The notes under the pieces: generated by a model | What the model saw: the letters and a program-made list of their open reading frames with translations, nothing else | Database searches by the model: none | What the model was told of the DNA's origin: nothing | Assembly: GCA_943736015.1 (NCBI GenBank) | Contig: OX031060.1 | Span: 3,740,001-3,804,000 of the forward strand | Origin: Tridacna crocea | Taxonomy: Eukaryota; Mollusca; Bivalvia; Cardiida; Cardiidae | Direction of reading: 5' to 3' | Length of the DNA: 64,000 nt | Translations under genes and position numbers: made by a program | Shown: piece after piece, positions 1 to 12,950 of the stretch | Position numbering within the stretch: the stretch's first letter is position 1 | Layout of the letters: each line of letters starts with the position of its first letter

Positions 1-22
1 AGACAAACATTTTTTGACTTAC

Positions 23-106
23 CATGTGCCATATCTGACAAAATTGTCTTTTAAAAGAAACAACACGAAACATTCCATTGCACAGGGTGTTCACTTTGCA
101 AGACAT
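23..106 (-). CDS. Candidate first coding exon, unidentified
   Basis: Reading the minus strand, an ATG at 106-104 opens 28 codons (MSCKVNTLCNGMF...) that run to a GTAAGT donor at 22-17. A near-perfect donor at the end of an open frame is the main support. The peptide is not recognised, no promoter is visible, and the gene would continue off the left edge. The short length makes a chance ORF quite possible. Confidence 0.22.
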
Positions 107-812
107 ATTCTAGTTTATCTTCTTGTTACTGTTGCACAGTTGACTTTCTAATAAAAGGCTCATACCTTTTGACATACTTAGATTGTGTGATGTTGTGAAA
201 GTTTAGGCCTTGATTAACATAGCACCTTGTCAGCTGGATCTGTATCAAGCCTCTGGACTATAAATAAACCCACTTTTATGTTGGTTTTTAATTAATATTG
301 TGTAGCAATTGGACAACAACATGCAACATTTATTGTAACTTAATACAAACATATTAACACATTTATTAATCTCCCATTAGTATTTAATCAAGGTCCCTTA
401 CTTATTGATTGTTGCAAATAGTTATCTCCTCGGAAATTGAGGAGGAGACCTGGTTAGTGGAACCAATGTATTTCAACCAATCAGGAGGATCATACTGAGA
501 AGTTGAATGATGAGTGAATTTCTAGCTATAGAGGGTGATGACTCCTACATACTTAACCATTTTGGCTCAGCCATAAAAAATATGTGAAACAAAGACACTG
601 AAATATTAGGTATATCACACCACTAAACAGTTTCTGCTTCCATATCTTGTATAGTTTCATTGATTCCTTGCTAGGTTTGGGCGTCTTGCCAGGTCAAGTG
701 CTTAATTTACGGAATTTGTCACTCGGAATTTGTCACTCGGAGGCTTTGGATTAAACCCACTAGGGGATTGGAAGGGTAATCAAAGTGCTGCAGAGTCTGG
801 CCTAGAACTTGT

Positions 813-1022
813 TTAACCATGTACCACGTAATTCTAAGGAATAAGATTTTTGAAGACATTATGGGAAATGAGGAAATGCTGGTTACCTGCATTCTCTTCC
901 TTTCCTTCATTGCTTTATACCCTTTCAAAGACATAGTTATCATTTGATTCAAAATTTATATCTCATTTGCAATTATTTTCATTTTGGGCAAGTCCAAAAT
1001 ATGTGGTCTCTTAAAAGGTTAA
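813..1022 (+). mobile_element. Palindromic TTAA MITE, subfamily A, degenerate
   Basis: Both TTAA ends survive (TTAACCATGTACCAC and AAAAGGTTAA). The central hairpin is decayed (GGAAATGCTGGTTACCTGCATT), so this is an old copy. Confidence 0.7.
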
Positions 1023-1539
1023 CCCAAAAAATACATTACTCGGTGATCTGTTCGTTAAAGCATCAACATTTTATTGAAAGCAACATACAATATTTTAGAT
1101 TGAAAGCGACCTGCAGTATTGCAGATTGACAGCGACATGCATTATTGCAGTGGCAACCAGGAGCTGTCTCATACTCTAAGCCAGTAGTAGAAATGCTATT
1201 TTCAATCCCATATTCTGTATACCATCAGGTGTCAATTTTAGAATATCAAAATCAGACCAGTTTTTAACAATGTTTTACATAATCCCAATAGTATAAATTA
1301 TAGTGGTACATACTGACACAGATCTATGGTATTGATTTTAGATAAATCTAAATAGAGCACTTTGAACACTGTATCTAATATGTTTGGTGTCTTCAAGAGA
1401 ATACTTGCTGGTTTTGGCACCATGTAAAGTGTGCCCTGGAAAAAGTAACAGTTACTTTATATACATTATACATGTGTATATATTAATATATATACTTAAT
1501 ATTTTCCACATTGTGTTGTGTGTCGTAGAATACCACTGC

Positions 1540-1749
1540 AATTAACACACTACCAGATGTCAGCAATTTAGACTTGCCCAAATCCAAAGCATTTTAGCAG
1601 ATGACAAATTTGATACAGCTAAATGATGTTACTGGTCCTTGAAAGGGCAGTAAAGATTGTGGGGTGAAAGAGGAAATAAAGCTGGTTCCAGTGTTCCTAT
1701 CTTACTCGACAAAATTTAATGTTTTCAAAAGCTTCATTCCGCAGGGCTG
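1540..1749 (-). mobile_element. Palindromic MITE relic
   Basis: Arm sequence (TTGCCCAAATCCAAAGCATT, then CAGATGACAAA) and a decayed hairpin (GGTGAAAGAGGAAATAAAGC) directly abut the next copy. The outer ends are not clear. Confidence 0.5.
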
Positions 1750-1978
1750 TTAACCTCTTAACGCACAACACTGACTTTTGACAACCCTTGGAAAGAAGCC
1801 TTTTGAAAACTGTGGAAAGGGTAAAAATGCTGGAAACTGGCATTTTCTCTTGTTTCCACAATGTTTTCTACCCTATCAATGAGCAATTGCACCAGTTTAG
1901 CCACATTGAAATTGTAATCTGCAAATGCTTTCAGTTTGGAAAAGTCTAAAACTTTGTTTTTCTTTGGTAAAGAGTTAA
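1750..1978 (+). mobile_element. Palindromic TTAA MITE, subfamily A
   Basis: Runs from TTAACC to GGTAAAGAGTTAA. The left hairpin arm has mutated (GGAAAGGGTAAAAATGC) while the right arm is closer to consensus. Confidence 0.8.
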
Positions 1979-2070
1979 AACACAGGATTATGTGGTAATG
2001 GGGTAATAATGGAATTACAAAGGAAAAGGTGATTTAGTATAACTTTGCTAGAACAAAGCTGATTTGAAAA

Positions 2071-2298
2071 TTAACCCTTTCCCAAACGACAAATTTTGGA
2101 CTCTTCCAACCCGGAAGAGTTTGCCAACAACATTTTTAGATTTTGAGAAATTGGCAGAAAGTTTTCAAAAAGGGTAGAAAACACTGTGGGAAAAGGAGAA
2201 ATTGCTCGTTACGAGCAATTTCTCCTTTTCCCACAGTGTTTTCAAAAGACTTTAACTACAGACAAGTAAAAAGCAGGGCTTGTTTGGGAAAGGGCTAA
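2071..2298 (-). mobile_element. Palindromic MITE, subfamily B
   Basis: Starts TTAACCCTTTCCCAAACGAC and ends GGGAAAGGGCTAA. The hairpin is perfect around CTCGTTACGAG. The right TTAA has mutated to CTAA. Confidence 0.9.
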
Positions 2299-2741
2299 GG
2301 TATTTCCAATAAAATTTTGTCAAATCACATAGATCATGTCATTTGCATTGCCATTTGTAAGTAAATTGAAATTATCCCTTTAGAGCCATGAAGATTTCAG
2401 TAGGCTACTTTCTGGCCTTACAATTAGTGTCTTGCATATCTTATGACCTAACTTTTGTTTTTTCTATGCATGGCATCTTTGACAATGGTATCACATAAAG
2501 TTTTAGTACTTCATACTTCTTTTCTTACCCTTAATATAAAACCCATGAAAACATTGTGGAAACGGAATATATTTGTTTGTAACAAGTAGCTTGTAAACTG
2601 ATTCTACAAGCTATTGTTTGTAAAAATCAGTCACTCTTTTCCATAATATCTTCTTTTTTGTCAGAAAAAGAAAATTGGCTTGAAATGTTTTCCTTTTGTG
2701 TCTTTTAACAATTTTTAGTGTATCCTAAAAATGGTACACAA

Positions 2742-2944
2742 GTTAGACCTTTACCAACCAGTCTGGAGTTTTAATGTACATAAAGCAAAAGAATTTTGAT
2801 GATGGTGTGGGATCAGGAAAAAATTTAGTTTCTACCCTCTCTAAAGCACATTTCAATTCCTGATGCACATTTATTTGGTTGTCTGTAAATGCTTTGAATT
2901 TGGACCAGTCTAGAATTATTTTGTTTGGTAAAGGATTATTCATG
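2742..2944 (+). mobile_element. Palindromic MITE relic
   Basis: Left CCTTTACCAACC end and right arm TTGTCTGTAAATGCTTTG...GGTAAAGGATT remain, but the hairpin has gone. Confidence 0.6.
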
Positions 2945-3122
2945 TTCCAAATGATTTCTGTTTTTCACTTTTGAAAACACTGTTGAAAAAGAAGCAAGAG
3001 CTGGAACCTTTACGGACATTGTTTTCTACGTTTTCAAAGACAAAACCTGACATTTGATCCATAGTCATATTGTGGTTTGCGAAGTCTCCCAATTTGGACA
3101 AGCCTAAAATTTTGTTAAAGAG
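2945..3122 (+). mobile_element. Palindromic MITE relic
   Basis: Follows the previous relic directly. It keeps CTTTTGAAAACACTGTTG and the right arm CAATTTGGACAAGCCTAAAA. The left end is lost. Confidence 0.5.
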
Positions 3123-6100
3123 ATGCTGGTTCATGGTCAGAGAATGAGCCTCCGTGTAACTAAATATTAAACTTGAAGCTACTATCCTGCTAGATATTTG
3201 TATCTGCTCTTTAAATTTGCTTTCAAACTTTGCAGAACTCTTATCTGTTCAGCTTTTTTCTAGCATTGTAGCAAGTTGTGTATATAAAACAATACTATTA
3301 ACTGTTCTTGCACTATTTTTGTTTGATTTTTGCTATAGATGTTGGGCATCATTAATTGTCTTGGCTGACAAATTGTAGGTGCTGTTCCAAAGCTCAGAAG
3401 AACACTAACAGGAGTGAGGGATCACCCTTACGGGGTAAGGGATTAACTTCCATAATTGTGGAAGGTTAGTTTCTATTTTAAGTAACATATCGCCATTGTA
3501 AGACCAGTTGGCTTTTTAGTGCAAAGAGCATGCTGTCCGGGAACCAGAGGTAAAGTATGGGATTGGGTTAGGTTGGCATTTAGGGAACTAAAGTTAGGAT
3601 TGATTTGGATAGGGAATCATCAGTAAGGTAAGGGATTGGGCAGGGAAACATAGGAAAGGCAAGGGGATTGGTTGGGCCAGCATCAAAGGCGGATGGGAAA
3701 ATATACTATGCTTTTTAGAACACTGAGCATATTGATGGGTATCTTAAGAAATATAAATCTCTGTGCAAAACTCTTAGGTGGCATATTGGTCCCATAAAAC
3801 AGTTCAGGTCAACTTGTTGTCACCATTTTGTTACAAAGCAAATTGGTCAAGCAATTATTTTGCATCTCTTCTAATGAGCATAATGGGTATGGGAGAACAA
3901 TTTATGCTTTGTTTTAGTTCGTCAAAGTACAGAATAGGGAACCTTTGTGATAAGGGAAGATTAGAGTTCAGCAACCTTGAGCTTGGAGGTCGCTGGGTTA
4001 GTGTGAAACTCTGGCAAGTGACATTTTTTTCAAAAATGTTTTTTTTGCATAAAACCACTGCAAATCAACTATCTCACCTCCTGATAAAGTACCAGGTATG
4101 AATTTTACTTCAAAATGACTTTAATTGAAATGATGCAAAATGTTGTATTTGCATGTTTTTAAATATTTTCAGTATGAAACTATTGTATGTGCAAATCGCA
4201 CTTACAACAGTTTCGTACCAATTTTTTTAATCAATCCAAAAAACTTCAGTATTGTAAATGACTGAAAGAATCTGATGAATTATCATCAACTCTATCACAG
4301 ATTCCCTGATCTTCTTTTTTAGCCCAAATCCAACTTTGTTTAAACCAATCTAAGTGTGTTGAATTTATGTGAAATTCATTACATGTATGCTGTCATAATA
4401 TTGTGATAAAGTGATGTTTTTCTATTTTTTTTCCATATTTTTTTCCTATTCTTACAAACATGTGATTATTTCACTGATTAGAAGATTTTTCCAGAAGACA
4501 AAGAAAGTTAAAATGTGATTTTCAAATGGATAAAAAGAAAATCAAACTTCTTATTGCATCTAACTTTTGTACTCTGTTAAAAATCTTTTAAAAAGCATTT
4601 TGAAAAATATTCCGTAAAAAATGAAAATAAATTAATACAAATTTTCAAATTACACACGTCAGGTTATGTCTTTCCTTCCTTTCTTTACCTCAGAGGTGTG
4701 GGGAGAAGGGTATTGCAGTGCAAAATTACATAAAAATTACTTAATTATGGTCATTAATACAGATACAATAGTTCCATACTAAATAAAAATCAATAGCAGA
4801 GCAGATACCATACTTGGCTCAAAACAACAGATAACTAGCTTTATTGAAGATGGGTATTGATTACATCACTGATGACATCACAGTATTGTCATTATCTGTT
4901 TTAATTTGTAAAATAATATCAGCACTTTACAATGATGCTTTTATAGCAGTATTTTGATGAGATTGCTGGGTTTTTTCCACATTCAAAAACCTTGATGAGC
5001 AGACAGCGGAAGATTAAAAGGACACCCAAGCACATAGGTTGTTAAATATTCATGTCACATACTTATTTGACCATAGTTTTTTTTTTTTTCGAAAAAGTTA
5101 AACCCTATTGGGTGAATTCGGCAAAAGTCGGACAAAAATCATTGGTCCTCACATAAACCATCGCTGAGAGCTTGAACGTAAAGTGAATCATTGTCGGATG
5201 ACCTCCCTTGATAATTTGTTCATTATAGTTTCATATTTTATAACTGGAACAACGATAAAGTAAAAATCATCCTGAAAAATAGGAAAAAGTGCACTGTTGT
5301 GCTAAATGGCATAATTTGGAGCTCATCGTAAAACTTCAGACATACATTCATTTAAGTTTGGACAGGAAATTTTCCATGTTACGAGCAATTTAACATTTTC
5401 CAACTAGGTTTTTTAGAAAGATACAAGTCTCCTTCTTATGTGTTAAACAAATATCAGGGAAAAGTTAATCGAGTTCTTTTAAGAAGGGTAATTTTCACTT
5501 ACCCCTCCCTACTTTCTCTCTTTTCCCTTCACAGCTTTTGAAGCCTGCACTGTAGAGATTATTGTTACTAATGAGAGAAAGAACAGTTCAAGTGCTTTGT
5601 TTCAAAAACATTAAAATACATTTTGTTTCTTTTTAAGTTGATAGATATCATTGGAAAGGTGTCGGTTTTCTATTGAAATTCACTTTTTTTCCCTGTCCAA
5701 CTTTTAAAGACTTATCAAAATGATTGTTGATCTTTGGACACATCAAATTTTTACCACTAGATCTAATTCTTAGGAAGACTGTTATTTCTTCTTTTAATGA
5801 CGTTTATCAGATCTCTAAGTAGCATTTGATTTAGTTGTTTAGATTTTTTTTGTATAATGCCCCAAACAACCACGTAAAATTCCTGCATATACCTCATGTT
5901 GGCATGACTCGGTCATTGGAAGTTTCTGTTTGCCTCAGAAAGAAAAAGGGTATTACGTCATATCTCTATGTATAAATGTAATCCTTGCTAAGTAAGACTC
6001 TGTATCTATGAGATTTGCTTAATAACTGGTGTTGAAGTCAACGAAACTACTCTTTGAGAAGTTTCCAGATGTGAATCAGCCGTAATATCTAATTTTTCCC

Positions 6101-6138
6101 CGATGACCGAATATTGACGTTGTCCGAGTTTTGGAGGA
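3123..6138. other. AT-rich stretch with no recognised gene
   Basis: No coding signal was found. Around 3540-3690 a GGGATTGG-containing phrase recurs at loose spacing. At 4171-4217 there is an imperfect inverted repeat (GTATGAAACTATTG / CAACAGTTTCGTAC). The phrase ATAGTTCCATACTAA at 4768 recurs near 10424, and GCTGGGTTAGTGTGAAACT at 3991 recurs inverted near 10663. These suggest an undefined dispersed repeat. Confidence 0.5.
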
Positions 6139-6344
6139 TTTACCCTACCAAACAACAAAATTTTAAGTTTGTCCCAATTCAGAGCACTTGCAGACAACAG
6201 ATAAAATGTGGCTCAAGTGATGGGATTTGTACAGTTTTGGAAAACATTGTGGGGAAAGGAGGAAATGCTGATTACCAACATTTTCTCCTTTTCCCATGAT
6301 CTTTTCAACCTCAGGGTTGTTAAAACTTGGCAATGTGTAGTTAA
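6139..6344 (-). mobile_element. Palindromic TTAA MITE, subfamily A
   Basis: CCCTACCAAACAACAAAATT end on the left, TAGTTAA on the right. The hairpin core is present, with a right-arm mismatch region (CCCATGATCTTTTC). Confidence 0.75.
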
Positions 6345-8106
6345 GAATTAAAGCAGAGGATACCTTTTTCACCTTTCAAAAGCTATACATCTATAGTAAA
6401 CATTGCACTATCATTTCAAACAGGTGAAAAATTGAAAAAAGGAAAATATTTCTCACATAGTTCTCAATTTTTTTTCATCACATTGCAAAGGCAAAAACAC
6501 ATGACAGTTTATCATCGTTCAGATAATGGTTACGAGGAAAAGTATTAAGTTAGAATTAACTTAAAGAGTTAAAAGTTCTTTGAGAGGATTAAAAAGAAAG
6601 CTTTAAACTTTGAACATTTTCATGCTATTGACTGACATGTGGTGGGGGGTGGGGGGGGGGGGAAGAGAAGACTGATTTCACCATTTCTGTCTGTCTTTCT
6701 CTTTATCAGCCCAACCACCTGTCTGTCCATCTTTTTTTCATTTCCATGCTCTAACTCAAAATCTATTTGACCTGGGACCCTGAAACTTAATCCAAGTGTT
6801 TCTCATGACCCAAGGAGGTGTTGTATTGTTTTTGGTTCATGTCGGTCATCGGACAAGGTGCTGGTGGACGCATTAGTCCGCTTTGCAGTAGATTTAGTTT
6901 GGTGTTTTAGGCTGCATGGTATTTTACTCTGTTTTCAATCTTATATTTAACAGTATCACCATAAAAGCTCACTCATTCATACATGTGCTGGTTTTTCACC
7001 AGTACTTGCCCAAGGACACTCCCATGAAAAACGCAGTGCTTCCAGTAAGGCTTAAACCTGAGATCTTCACAAGTCTTGTACTTAAGCACTTAGTCATGCA
7101 GGACCTCTTTTTCATGGTATTTATAGTATATATCAAATTACACTGTAAAGTTATTGTGATAAAGTATGATGCTGTCGAGTATATAAATTTAACTTAAATA
7201 TTAAATCACCAATATTTTGTGTTAAAATTGATTTCTGCAAGACCTTTCACAAAAGAGTTGTCTTTGCAGCCATTTTAGATTAAGATCAGACTGCACCAAG
7301 TAATCAGTCTTATCTTAGTTAAGCTGTGCTTATTTATGCCAAGATCTCCTTGCATAAGAGAATCTTAAGACTTAAGATGTCTATTTTGTTATTTTGCTTT
7401 GTGTTTGGCATGGGACAGAAGCAAGGGTATTCCTTTCTTTGGAATGAAACAATAGCATGTGAGACTGCCTCTTGTGTGTTACATTTTATCAGGTTTACAT
7501 GTATGTCATCAAAAGGAAAAAAGAAATTTATTTTCTATTCTGACAGCTGTACAACACAAAACAAAAACAGGTTCTATGTATCAATGCTGTGGCATTGCAT
7601 ACATACAGTTTACTATGGATATATAGTCAATTTCCCACAAGTACTTTGAAAAGGGTCTCACACATAATGAAAATTACTCAATGCATTCTGGATCTGTCAT
7701 TTTCATAATATTGAGAGATCCAGGCGAAAAATTGAAATATATAGTGCTGCTGAAGGGGCTGCAGTGATTTGACGTGCATGATGAAAAAAAACATTCAAGG
7801 TACAAATGATGGATCAAACAAACTTTTATGATTTAAAGCAGATGTCTGAAAATCTAAAAAATTTTGAATACACAACTGAGAAGGAGAGAGTTCATGGAAA
7901 AATATCAGGGTTACAGATATGTCTACTATGAAATTAAACAAACTCGGACAAAATTTAATTCCAATATCATCAAAAAAATATGATGAGCTTGTGTCCCTCA
8001 TAATGTGTAAATGACATATTCCAAAAAGTCATCACTGGTTTTATCTACTTCTACCTCACCTTTAAAGATGGTCTACAAAACTGTTGCCTCTTTCAGTCAA
8101 ATTTGC
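6345..8106. other. AT-rich stretch with no recognised gene
   Basis: Nothing identifiable apart from a G-run at 6642-6661. Open frames at 6916-7197 and 7326-7649 have the composition of AT-rich non-coding DNA and no family signature. Confidence 0.5.
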
Positions 8107-8325
8107 CCAACTCTTTACCAAACAACAAAATTTCAGACTGGGCTAAATTCAAAGCATTTGCAGAAGACAAATGTAACTAAAATGATGATTTCCTTCTTCA
8201 AAAGGGTGGAAAACATTGTGGGAAAAGGAGAAAATGTTAGTAACAAGCATTTACTCCTTTGCCCATAATGTTTTCCAAAGGCTTTTTTCCCAGGTCATGA
8301 ATACCTGGGATTGATTGGTAATTAT
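8107..8325 (-). mobile_element. Palindromic MITE, subfamily A
   Basis: CTCTTTACCAAACAACAAAA on the left, GGTAATTA on the right. The hairpin has several substitutions (AATGTTAGTAACAAGCATT). Confidence 0.75.
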
Positions 8326-8754
8326 TCCAGAATTTCTGTCCAATTCATCTTTCATGACAGTTTTGTTGAAAAAAAGTGACAGTTTTGACTATTGAAATAC
8401 AACATGATACAAATATAGCATATTATTTACAAGAATTGTGAACAATAGCAATGCATATTTATGAAATTTGTTGTGCTGTTTTGTTACACATTTTTCTTGT
8501 TACGAAGATACACATATCATGTGTATTGATAACTGCACTGTTATGTTGCTGTCTTCAAAATGTGGTTACATGTATTTATTCATTGAAAAATGAATGATAA
8601 AAAATGCCTAATTATTCTCTCATATCCCAGATAGCCAAAAAATGAAATGGACACTTTCATTCCGTAAAATGCCTGACCCTTCTGGAACTAAATGATTGAA
8701 ATGGACAATTTCAGTCAGGACTATTTCTGGTTTTTTTTGCCTGCATATCTGGTA

Positions 8755-8828
8755 GTAAAGCAGACAGTGTAGATTTTAAACTGGACTGCAGGCTCCGTGC
8801 AGTCTGATCCACATATGCACTCTCTATA
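8755..8828. repeat. Small foldback repeat, GCAGTCTGATC family
   Basis: Imperfect palindrome of about 70 bp, from CAGTGTAGATT...GGACTGCA to TGCAGTCTGATCC. A fragment of the same family lies at 8938-8985 (GACCTTGATCTACTCTGTCC). Confidence 0.6.
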
Positions 8829-8985
8829 AAGTAATTGCTGAATCTTGTTTCAGCATAACACAACTTAATTACATATCACAATCTTAATGATGTTTGACCA
8901 AAAGTCTATCAAAATAATTATGTCACAGCAAACCCCCAAGACCAGACCTTGATCTACTCTGTCCATAAAAGCTTGTATATGCTTG

Positions 8986-9925
8986 GCACTTTGGGGAACT
9001 TTAAATGTTTGGAATGGAGAATTTTTGATAAACAGAAATTGTCATCGGGCTAAAAGTCAGGATTGTTCCATATAGGGCTAATATTGAGTGTTTGATACTT
9101 GCACTATAATTCTCAAGGTTGAGAAGGAGAAGTAACCTACTGTTCTACTGCTTTGAAAATCTATAGTTCAAGTTTGGTTTCATTAAACATCTTGCTAAAA
9201 AGACTGTTAAGTTACAGGAAAAAGAGTAGAACAGGATTTTGATTGCAGTGTCCATTAAACGGCCCTGAATTGCTTGCAGATAGCTGTTGTTAGTTTATCT
9301 CAATAAAACAAACATCTTTTAACAACCAAGAATCAAGTTACACAAACTGACTGTGGGTTCTGTATGATTTGCATGGCTTTGTGGTAGATCTATACTTGTA
9401 TGCCTTTAGTTTGTAAAGCACAGAACCCTGGCTTTGGCCAAGTGAAGCCAAGGACACACATAAGTTTGCTGTCACAGTGAAATCACTGAAATAATGATGA
9501 GAGTGGTGGAAAACACAAACAGACATACAGTATGCTGCCTGTGAGTTGCTGGCAGTTATTCTTTGAAGGGTTCTAACCTGGCTTATTGATTAAAAGTGTT
9601 CATTTGTTTTCCATACCTCCTAGATTCATTCCTAAGCTATAGTGCTGATGCTTGAGAGCTTTCTCAGAAAAGTTGTGCAGAGCCTTTAGGAGCCTACTGC
9701 TGACAAAACACATTAATCACTTGAATAAGAAAAACTGAAATACTGTTGAATAAACATAGATTTACTTATACCAAAGATGTCAGCAATTAAAAATCCATCA
9801 AGTCCAACCCTGCTGAAGCAGGAACTGAAGACCTCCTTGACAAGAATATGACAATGTTATTGCACTTGAACACCAATTTAGCGCATAACCACATGTGGAA
9901 AATTGATCAAATGTTCATTGAATCA
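8986..9925. other. Unannotated stretch
   Basis: No gene or complete repeat recognised. A short imperfect palindrome (CCTGGCTTTGGCC / AAGTGAAGCCAAGG) lies at 9427-9453. Confidence 0.4.
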
Positions 9926-10147
9926 GCTCTTTACAACCCAACAAAATTTAAGCCAAGACAAATCAAAACCATTTTAAAGATGACAAAGTAAATGTGACTA
10001 AAAAGTATTTTTTTTTTCTTGAAGGTAAGAAAATATTGTGAAAATGCGTGAAAAGGCTGGTTAACTAGAATTTCATATCTCCCTACAATTTTTCAAAAAC
10101 TGTCTTCCCCAGGGTCATTAAAAGTCGGGATTATCTGGTAAAGGAAT
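9926..10147 (-). mobile_element. Palindromic MITE, subfamily A, degenerate
   Basis: CTCTTTACAACCCAACAAAAT left end and GTCGGGATTATCTGGTAAAG right end are readable. The hairpin is heavily mutated. Confidence 0.65.
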
Positions 10148-10874
10148 AAAGATAAACAAAAATCTAATACCTATATACCAGTTTTCCACATTATATTTAT
10201 AATTATACATTAAAATCAGTTTAGCAAAGAGAGAACAGGATGCAAGTTGACAGCAATTTCTTCTCTCCAATGCAATATCTATCCTTTCTATAATGCTGTT
10301 GCACCGTAAGCCTCTATAAGCACATTTTCAGCAACAGCCTGTTATCTCAATGAACATAATACTTTTTGTGAATTGAAAAAAACTTCAAATTTGTCAAAAT
10401 TCTATGTAAACAATGCAAATACCATAGTTCCATACTAAAGATGATTTCTGTAAAACACCATTTTTCTTGGTGTGAAACTATTGTAAGTGACATTCCATTA
10501 AAAAGCAGAAAATTCAATTTGTTTTTTCTTAAAATGATTTTTGTTATTAACACAACTTTCTGAAATACAAATTATATCTAAGTGTTTATCCAGCTTAAGC
10601 TTTAATAATGAAATGAAACAGTTTTTTCCTTCTCCTGTAAAATTTTGGAAAATGCAGATACCATAGTTTCACTCTAACCCAGCGAGGTGGGGATATGGGA
10701 GAAAACAGGGTGTGAGACAGAAGGATGGGTAGGCCATATTGGGGCAGACTGACTGTTGGAGGGGGGCATCTGCCCTTGGGTAGAACGGGGAGGAACTGGC
10801 AATGGCTGATAATCTGCTGATGGTGGATCTGTGATATACACATGCAAAATTCTTTCTGTAGATATTCAAAACCT

Positions 10875-11075
10875 GGGTCCGTATTCACCAACCATTCTCA
10901 AGAACATTCTTTGTCTTTAATAATTCTTCGAGATTTTCAATATGTGAAAGTAACAGAACTTCTGATTGGCTAAACCATTCAGTTTAGCCAATCAGAAGTT
11001 CTGTTACTTCACATTGAAAAATTCTGAAGAATAAGACCAAGAATGTTTTAAAGAATGGTTGGTGAATACAGACCC
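10875..11075. mobile_element. Foldback MITE, GGGTCCGTATTCACC family
   Basis: About 200 bp and almost fully palindromic. Ends are GGGTCCGTATTCACCAACC and its complement GGTTGGTGAATACAGACCC. The centre is CTGATTGGCTAAACC / GGTTTAGCCAATCAG-like, with AAGAACATTCTTTGTC and its partner between. Confidence 0.85.
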
Positions 11076-11954
11076 TTGTTTGGTGCCACTTGGGATGCTT
11101 GTGTAGACAGTGTAGATTGAGGTCAATCCTCACAAACTTTGTTTTATGAAAATTGGTCTACATTGTCAGGTATTCTGTGTGACAACCTCAAGAAACAGTG
11201 TAGGAAATATCAAATAAGGCCTTTTTTCTTGACTGAAATGTCTATTTCCTGTTTCTAGCACTCTTAAGGGGTTATTTTGTCTTGTATTAATTCCGCACAA
11301 TATATAACCTATTAGTATAGCCTAGATTTCTAACACCTGAGCATTGGATTTCTATTGTTTTAAAATAACTTACAGAACTGATACTGCTATGTTGTCAAAA
11401 ATGAATATACTTAAATACATGTTTTACATGTCCCAATAAAAAATGTATTGGCACAAAATACGAATTATTTGCTGGTAAGTAAAGAAAAAAAAAATCACCT
11501 TCCAAACTTAAATAAAATGAAGCAAAAGTTATATTCAAAATTGAATTTTACATTCTGGCACAGTTAGATTCTCGAGTGAATTTTACATTCTGGCACTTTT
11601 GTTTTTTGTATAGTTTGATAGATAGAAAATTTCAAGAAGGAAGAATTATGCCAAATAGTTTGAGAAATCAGTGTTTGCCAAAATTTATAAACTATATTCT
11701 TCTCCATTTTTGTTGTACTTTGATTATTTGGATGAATTATTTGATTATTAAAGACCCTGAAATCTTTTTGGCAAAACAAAATTTAAAAAAAGAAACACCA
11801 ATATTTGCAATACAGATTTCAAATATAATTGTCCTTAGCTAGTCTGTTTATTATATCAGTGGGAGATAATTTCTAGTGTAAACACTTTTAAAAAAGGAGA
11901 ACTTAAAAAATAAATTCATTTGTGTAACTCTGCCCCCAGTCAGTATAAACTAAA
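11076..11954. other. Unannotated AT-rich stretch
   Basis: No gene recognised. Overlapping open frames on both strands at 11564-11842 are AT-driven. The phrase TGAATTTTACATTCTGGCAC is repeated at 11542 and 11577. Confidence 0.4.
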
Positions 11955-12111
11955 AGTCATCCAAATGATGAGATTCATTCTTGATTGGGTAAGAACATTG
12001 TTGAAAAAGGAGAAAATGTTGTTTACCAGCATTTTCTCCTCTTCCCGCAATGTTTTCAAGAGCCTTCCACATCGGCTTTATTAAATTCAGGGTTGTGAGG
12101 TAAAGGGTAAA
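11955..12111 (-). mobile_element. Palindromic MITE, left part missing
   Basis: Starts within the arm just before AACATTGTTG. The hairpin and the right end (GGTTGTGAGGTAAAGGG) are present. Confidence 0.7.
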
Positions 12112-12268
12112 TAGACTTGATGTTGAAAGAGTTGATGGTTAGATGTTTAAAGATTACCGAAGCATACCATTTAAGTTAAAGTATTATATCATGCAAATCA
12201 AAATTAATAAAAAATGAAAATGTTTATGAAGCAAATCAGAGGTTGTTTACAGGGGTCATTATATCATT

Positions 12269-12497
12269 TTAACCCTTTCTTAAACAATCCCTGGCTTTTA
12301 CGGGTTTGGAATAGTAGCCTTTTGAAAACATTGTGGGAAAAGGAGAAAATGCTGGTAACCAGCATTTTCTCCTTTTCCCACAATGTTTTCTACCCTATCA
12401 TAGACAGAAATAATCTTTTCAGCAGGAGTTGAACTGTCGTCTGCAAATGCTTTCAATTTGGTCTAGTCCAAAAATTTGTTGTTTGGGAAAGGGTTAA
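12269..12497 (+). mobile_element. Palindromic TTAA MITE, subfamily E, intact
   Basis: TTAA on both sides, arms CCCTTTCTTAAACAATCCC and TTTGGGAAAGGG, perfect hairpin with GGTAACC tip. It is very close to the copies at 39454, 57527 and 58258, which points to recent activity of this subfamily. Confidence 0.92.
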
Positions 12498-12742
12498 ATC
12501 ATGCAATGCTAGACATGTTTCTGAAAATATTTATGTTAATAATATTCCAATTTTTCCTTCAAACATCATATAAAATTTGTCATGCCCGGCTTTGTTCTTT
12601 TAGCAAGCTGAAATTTCTAGTTCAGGGGGAACACATACACCAAAAACATTAGACCCATCATAGATCTACCATCAGCAAAAAATAATTTCCGTTTTTCAAC
12701 TTGAGTCATTACCTACTGCAACAAATTTGTAACAGAACAATT

Positions 12743-12950
12743 TTAACTCTTTACCAAGCAACATTAGTTTTAGACCAGTTCATATTAAAAGCATTTGCAG
12801 ACAAACATGACGCATTTCAAGATTCGATACATTGTTGTCAAAGGAGAAATTACCTTTTTGAACAGTTCCTCTTTTAGCACAATATTTTCCATGATGATCT
12901 GCTGGAAGATGTAGCATTTTTGGTGCAGGAGGTTGACTCTACGTTGACTT
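12743..12950 (-). mobile_element. Palindromic MITE, subfamily A, degenerate
   Basis: Clear TTAACTCTTTACCAAGCAAC left end and GCATTTGCAGAC arm. The hairpin is scrambled and the right end is only approximate. Confidence 0.55.

Noticed and set aside
12269-12497. Hairpins that could be read as terminators or miRNA precursors
   Set aside because: The same hairpin occurs dozens of times as the centre of a MITE with TTAA ends, so the mobile-element reading explains it better. Small-RNA production is possible but not shown.
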